Assembly (NCBI RefSeq): GCF_001295265.1
Contig: NZ_LJOD01000009.1
Coordinates: 62,001-126,000 of the forward strand
Direction: 5' to 3'
Length of the DNA: 64,000 bases
Source of the DNA: Chryseobacterium indologenes
GTDB taxonomy: Bacteria > Bacteroidota > Bacteroidia > Flavobacteriales > Weeksellaceae
The notes beneath the pieces were generated by a model. The model did no database searches. It was not told the origin of the DNA and was given only the letters and a program-made list of their open reading frames with translations. Below, in pieces: positions 60,832 through 64,000 of this stretch. Within the stretch, counting starts at the first letter, position 1. The number at the start of each line of letters is the position of its first letter. A program made the position numbers and the translations under genes.

Positions 60832-61496
60832 TTTTTCTTTACTCCATGAAAATCTTTTAAATAAAAGGGTTCGAAGTAAGCAATATCTTCCAGCTCTTTT
60901 TCACGGAGCCTTTCCAGAGTTTTCCTGATAAGGTATTGTGCAGAAGGGTAGATGTCTTCTCTGAACTCAGCACCCGGCAGATTCAGGATTTCCTGCGCTT
61001 TTTTAGCACCATCACCCACAAAAATTACTTTTTTATTCCGGAATTCTTCAAAAGAATTTTCATCCAGAATCTTAGCTTCGGTTCCAGAGATTTCTTTACC
61101 CGTATTACCGTCATAAACGGCTGTATAAACCTCCATTCTTCTTGCATCGATCAATGGTACTATAAATTCATAATTACTATCTAAAAAAGGCTCTATCATG
61201 CTTTCCAGGGAATTCACTGCTACCAAAGGAACTTTAAGACCATAGCAGAATCCTTTTGCAGAAGCTGCTCCGATTCTTAATCCGGTATAAGACCCGGGGC
61301 CTTTTCCTAAAGAAACGGCTTCAATGTCTTTCATAGAAATACCCGCCCCTTCAAGTGCCCATTCTACAAATGTATGAAGGCTTTCGGACTGTTTATAGTT
61401 TTCAGATACTTCTTCACAAAGGCATAGCAGCTTTTCATCATCTGAAATGGCCACGGAACAGTTTTTGGAAGAGGTTTCGAGATATAGAACTTTCAT
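60816..61496 (-). CDS. tsaB: tRNA threonylcarbamoyladenosine synthesis protein TsaB
   Basis: ASKHA-fold partner of TsaD in t6A37 modification of tRNAs reading ANN codons. Signatures: LETSSKNCSVAISDD (about 5-20), SLGKGPGSYTGLRIGAASAKG (about 62-82). Length (226 aa) is typical. The end is Lys/Glu-rich (KKKSEE). Confidence 0.95.
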   Translation of the reverse strand: MKVLYLETSSKNCSVAISDDEKLLCLCEEVSENYKQSESLHTFVEWALEGAGISMKDIEAVSLGKGPGSYTGLRIGAASAKGFCYGLKVPLVAVNSLESMIEPFLDSNYEFIVPLIDARRMEVYTAVYDGNTGKEISGTEAKILDENSFEEFRNKKVIFVGDGAKKAQEILNLPGAEFREDIYPSAQYLIRKTLERLREKELEDIAYFEPFYLKDFHGVKKKKSEE

Positions 61497-61582
61497 AGGA
61501 TCATGTACAATTTAGAGTAAAGCAATCATCTGTTGTCAGAATGCTGTACTATTTTTATGCAAATTTAAATCTTTATTTGATA

Positions 61583-62332
61583 CTATTTTCTGTAAATCGT
61601 TCTCGGTTCAGCCTGGGCGCTCGGATAAATCGTCATATCGGAAACCGAAACATGTTTGGGAGCATTCACACAATAAGCAATGGCATCAGCAATGTCTTCT
61701 GCTTTCAGTGCTTCATATCCGGCGTATACCGCAGCCGATTTTTCATGGTCTCCTTTAAACCTTACCATAGAGAAATCTGTTTCCACAGCACCGGGCTGGA
61801 TATTGGTCACTTTAATACCAAATTCCGTCAGTTCAAGGCGCATTCCTTCAGAGATGACATCGACTGCTTTTTTCGTGGCACAATACACCACTCCGTTGAT
61901 GTAGGTCTGTCTTGCCGCTACTGAACTAATGTTTACAATATGGCCTGAATTTCTTTCTTTCATGGAAGGAATGATCATCTTGGAAACATATAAAAGTCCT
62001 TTTACGTTTCCATCGATCATAGAATCCCAATCCTCTGTATTTCCGGCAGAAAGGGGATCAAGACCATGGGCATTTCCTGCATTATTAATGAGTACATCAA
62101 TGTTTTTCCATTCTTCAGGAAGGGAACTTATAGCAGCTTCAACTTCTTCAAGACTCCTTACATCAAACCTTAAACTAAATATTTCGGTAAATACAGATAA
62201 TTCTGTTTTCAATTCTTCCAGAACTTCTGTCCTTCTTCCGCAGATAATAATTCTGTTTCCCTGTTTTGCAAAAAGCTCTGCTGTTGATCTTCCTATTCCG
62301 GATGTAGCTCCGGTGATGAATATTGTTTTCAT
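61583..62332 (-). CDS. SDR-family NAD(P)-dependent oxidoreductase
   Basis: Classical short-chain dehydrogenase of 249 residues: GATSGIGRST cofactor loop (8-17), NNAGNAHG, and catalytic Ser and YCATK (Tyr/Lys at about 149/153). Closest in pattern to YdfG-type enzymes acting on 3-hydroxy acids or serine; real substrate unknown. Monocistronic. Confidence 0.93.
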   Translation of the reverse strand: MKTIFITGATSGIGRSTAELFAKQGNRIIICGRRTEVLEELKTELSVFTEIFSLRFDVRSLEEVEAAISSLPEEWKNIDVLINNAGNAHGLDPLSAGNTEDWDSMIDGNVKGLLYVSKMIIPSMKERNSGHIVNISSVAARQTYINGVVYCATKKAVDVISEGMRLELTEFGIKVTNIQPGAVETDFSMVRFKGDHEKSAAVYAGYEALKAEDIADAIAYCVNAPKHVSVSDMTIYPSAQAEPRTIYRK

Positions 62333-62420
62333 ATTTTTTACTAAAGCAATGAAACAGAGGTATCAGTAATTGCATTTACCCCTTCGTACATTGCCATATT
62401 TTAGATTGTTACTTTTTCAA

Positions 62421-62792
62421 TTAATTTGCATCCAATGCCTGAAAAGCATCGGCTATATGTTCAACCATTAAGTTTTTATTTTCATCGGGAAGTACCGAAA
62501 TGATGTCAAATCTTACTTCATTATACCTATTGAATTCTTCCAGATAATGATTGGCCGCGGACACGACAGATTTAATTTTTGCTTTGGTAACCGCTTCCTG
62601 GGGCAGCATAAAAGCATCGGTGGATCGTGCTTTTACTTCAACAATGACGATAAGATTCTCTTTTTCTGCAATAATGTCAATTTCAGCTTTCTGAAAACGG
62701 AAATTCCGGACAAGAATTTTATACCCGTTTTTTAAAAGATATTCCGCAGCTAAATCTTCCGCCTTTTTCCCAAAATCATTGTGATCTGCCAT
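62421..62792 (-). CDS. YraN/UPF0102-family protein
   Basis: A 123-residue protein of the YraN family, endonuclease-like fold: GKKAEDLAAEYLLKNGYKIL (about 6-25), EIDIIAEKENLIVIVEVKAR (about 37-57) with the D-x-E-x-K core. Function uncertain; suggested in DNA uptake or recombination. Overlaps the upstream hypothetical gene by one base (TAATG). Confidence 0.93.
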   Translation of the reverse strand: MADHNDFGKKAEDLAAEYLLKNGYKILVRNFRFQKAEIDIIAEKENLIVIVEVKARSTDAFMLPQEAVTKAKIKSVVSAANHYLEEFNRYNEVRFDIISVLPDENKNLMVEHIADAFQALDAN

Positions 62793-63202
62793 TATTCAAA
62801 AGATAGTTTATGATTCTTTGATAGTCTTACTTCTCTTTTCTGACAATCCCATGAAAATTGCTGGGTAAAGATTTGGAATTCGGATTTGTTCTGGGCAGAA
62901 TAAACAGAATCATTCCAATTACCCGGGTTGATATGAACCAGTTTATGTACCGTGAAGCCCAATTTATTTTCAAGCTTATAGGTTTTATAATCCGTATGAT
63001 CAAATTTATCCCTGTTCCAAACTGTTCCTCTGTCGCGGTATTGGTATAAAGTATAGCTGTCATCACAGGGACATTTCTCTTTCCGTTCAAGTTTGAGGCT
63101 CCTGTGGAAAAAGATGAAATAGGTTCCTATGCTCATCAAAAAAATGATATACAGAAAGCCTTTTATTCTATTTGGGGTAATTCTATTTTCTTCAGATTTC
63201 AT
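62792..63202 (-). CDS. Hypothetical membrane-anchored protein, 136 aa
   Basis: One transmembrane helix near the N-terminus (about 14-33) followed by an extracytoplasmic domain with CPCDDSYTLYQYRDRG and a final SWDCQKREVRLS. No family recognised. Overlaps YraN by one base and the next upstream gene by 11 bp, so the genes are translationally linked. Confidence 0.7.
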   Translation of the reverse strand: MKSEENRITPNRIKGFLYIIFLMSIGTYFIFFHRSLKLERKEKCPCDDSYTLYQYRDRGTVWNRDKFDHTDYKTYKLENKLGFTVHKLVHINPGNWNDSVYSAQNKSEFQIFTQQFSWDCQKREVRLSKNHKLSFE

Positions 63203-63464
63203 GGCGAAAGTAAATCATTTTTTTATTGAATCTTAGCCACATCATTATTGTTTCCAACTGCTCCTGTAATTGACGGGATAATTTGTCTTTTACCCTCGTA
63301 AACCTTCTCTGCTGAATTCTTTCTTCATCATTATCCGGAAAATAACCGGGATCAAAGTACCAGAAAAACTCAAGTTTTGTCTTTTCGGAAACAGACAGAT
63401 TCTTAGATATAAATTCTCCCATAAAGCCTGGTGAATAACTATATTTAAGAATGAAATTATCCAT
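63192..63464 (-). CDS. Hypothetical protein, 90 aa
   Basis: Small soluble basic protein with FFWYFDPGYFPDNDEERIQQ and a helical C-terminus rich in Arg/Gln/Met. No family recognised. It lies 2 bp after the S66 peptidase gene and overlaps the following hypothetical gene by 11 bp, which supports expression. Confidence 0.65.
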   Translation of the reverse strand: MDNFILKYSYSPGFMGEFISKNLSVSEKTKLEFFWYFDPGYFPDNDEERIQQRRFTRVKDKLSRQLQEQLETIMMWLRFNKKMIYFRHEI

Positions 63465-63466
63465 TT

Positions 63467-64000
63467 TTAAAACTCAATCTTTACTTTGTCAGCCACTTTT
63501 ACTTTAGCATTTCCGCCTATTAAAAGAGGTCTGTTATCCTTTATGTGTCCGTTTGGAAAGCCGAAAACTACAGGAAATTTATATTTTGAAATTCTTTCCC
63601 AGATCAGGTTATAGGCAAAACGGTCAAAGCTTTCCTCATAATCTTTATTATCTTTTTCATCTCCCATATTGGTCATTCCGCCTATGATCAAACCTTTTAT
63701 TTTTTTGAAAACTCCGGCGAGCTCCAGGCTCATGATCATCCTGTCGAGTGCATAAAAATTTTCTCCAATGTCTTCAATAAACAGGATCTTATCTTTAAAA
63801 TCGAAAGAATAAGGAGTTCCCAGAAGGGCATAAATAAGGGCTAAATTACCTCCTGTCAATTCTCCTTCCATATTCCCCGGCTTATTCAATTGATGAGATT
63901 TTAAGGCGTATTTAAGCTTTTTCCCTCTTAATACATCAAATATGAGATTATAGCTTTCATCTGTTACTCCGAAACTTGATGTTTTAATGGTCTGGCCGTG
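63467..64000 (-). CDS. S66-family LD-carboxypeptidase, 5' end missing
   Basis: C-terminal part (178 codons from the window edge) of a muramoyl-tetrapeptide or microcin C7-type carboxypeptidase that trims peptidoglycan peptides. The frame is open to 64000. Visible features: GGNLALIYALLGTP, the Glu of the catalytic triad in FIEDIGE, and the His in FGFPNGHI. The nucleophilic Ser lies beyond the window. It is the first of a run with two hypothetical genes and yraN. Confidence 0.88.
   Translation of the reverse strand, partial: HGQTIKTSSFGVTDESYNLIFDVLRGKKLKYALKSHQLNKPGNMEGELTGGNLALIYALLGTPYSFDFKDKILFIEDIGENFYALDRMIMSLELAGVFKKIKGLIIGGMTNMGDEKDNKDYEESFDRFAYNLIWERISKYKFPVVFGFPNGHIKDNRPLLIGGNAKVKVADKVKIEF

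Overview
The window looks like chromosome of a Flavobacteriia member, most likely Chryseobacterium or a close Weeksellaceae relative. The grounds are AT-rich intergenic DNA, promoters of the Bacteroidota type (TAnnTTTG), a GLPGLI-family protein, a T9SS C-terminal sorting domain, a PorW/SprE-like gliding lipoprotein, a DUF3127 protein and a TonB-linked outer-membrane protein with a carboxypeptidase-like plug extension. The genus is inference; no rRNA is present. Both ends are cut: a possible gene start lies at 1-62 and an S66 carboxypeptidase runs off at 64000.

Layout. 1-6.7 kb: two-component system, GNAT acetyltransferase, MocR-type regulator and a secreted RCC1-repeat protein. 6.8-15.8 kb: an apparent envelope-stress block (giant DUF3686/AAA ATPase, flotillin, DUF1449/OB-fold membrane protein, PspA/IM30, YbjN-like protein) facing a divergent XRE-type regulator. 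16.7-20.5 kb: four tRNAs, two of them identical tRNA-Leu(UAG) copies that bracket a block of small hypothetical genes ending in an Imm35-like immunity gene. 20.7-33.4 kb: mostly housekeeping genes (DUF3127, aat, DMT transporter, TPR protein, MDR reductase, Crp/Fnr regulator, glmM, feoAB plus a small Cys-rich partner, GLPGLI protein, DinB). 33.4-39.4 kb: outer-membrane receptor, JmjC/cupin-like oxygenase, M14 peptidase.

39.5-51.4 kb is the most unusual region. About fifteen same-strand, tightly spaced or overlapping genes encode almost the full set of ADP-ribose/NAD-handling folds: NADAR, two macrodomain proteins, two ADP-ribosylglycohydrolases, a bacterial PARG-type protein fused to a second domain, a sirtuin, KptA, DUF4291 and a SLOG-like protein. 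With them are a short PurA paralog, a VWA protein, a 2OG-Fe(II) oxygenase and a PPP-type phosphatase. Just upstream is a Nudix plus winged-helix regulator resembling NrtR. I find four copies of a 21-bp imperfect palindrome (half-site TTWGYGTWA): over the regulator's own promoter, two at the NADAR promoter, and one before the internal VWA/PurA segment. This supports an NrtR-like, ADP-ribose- or NAD-responsive regulon built to erase or recycle ADP-ribose marks.

51.5-64 kb: DUF1579 lipoprotein, lepA, an ECF sigma/anti-sigma/periplasmic triad, a DUF2520-HAD-Maf-SprE run, tsaB, SDR, YraN, small hypotheticals and the truncated LD-carboxypeptidase. A dispersed intergenic repeat with core GGAAGNNGGAG occurs at least six times in the left half.
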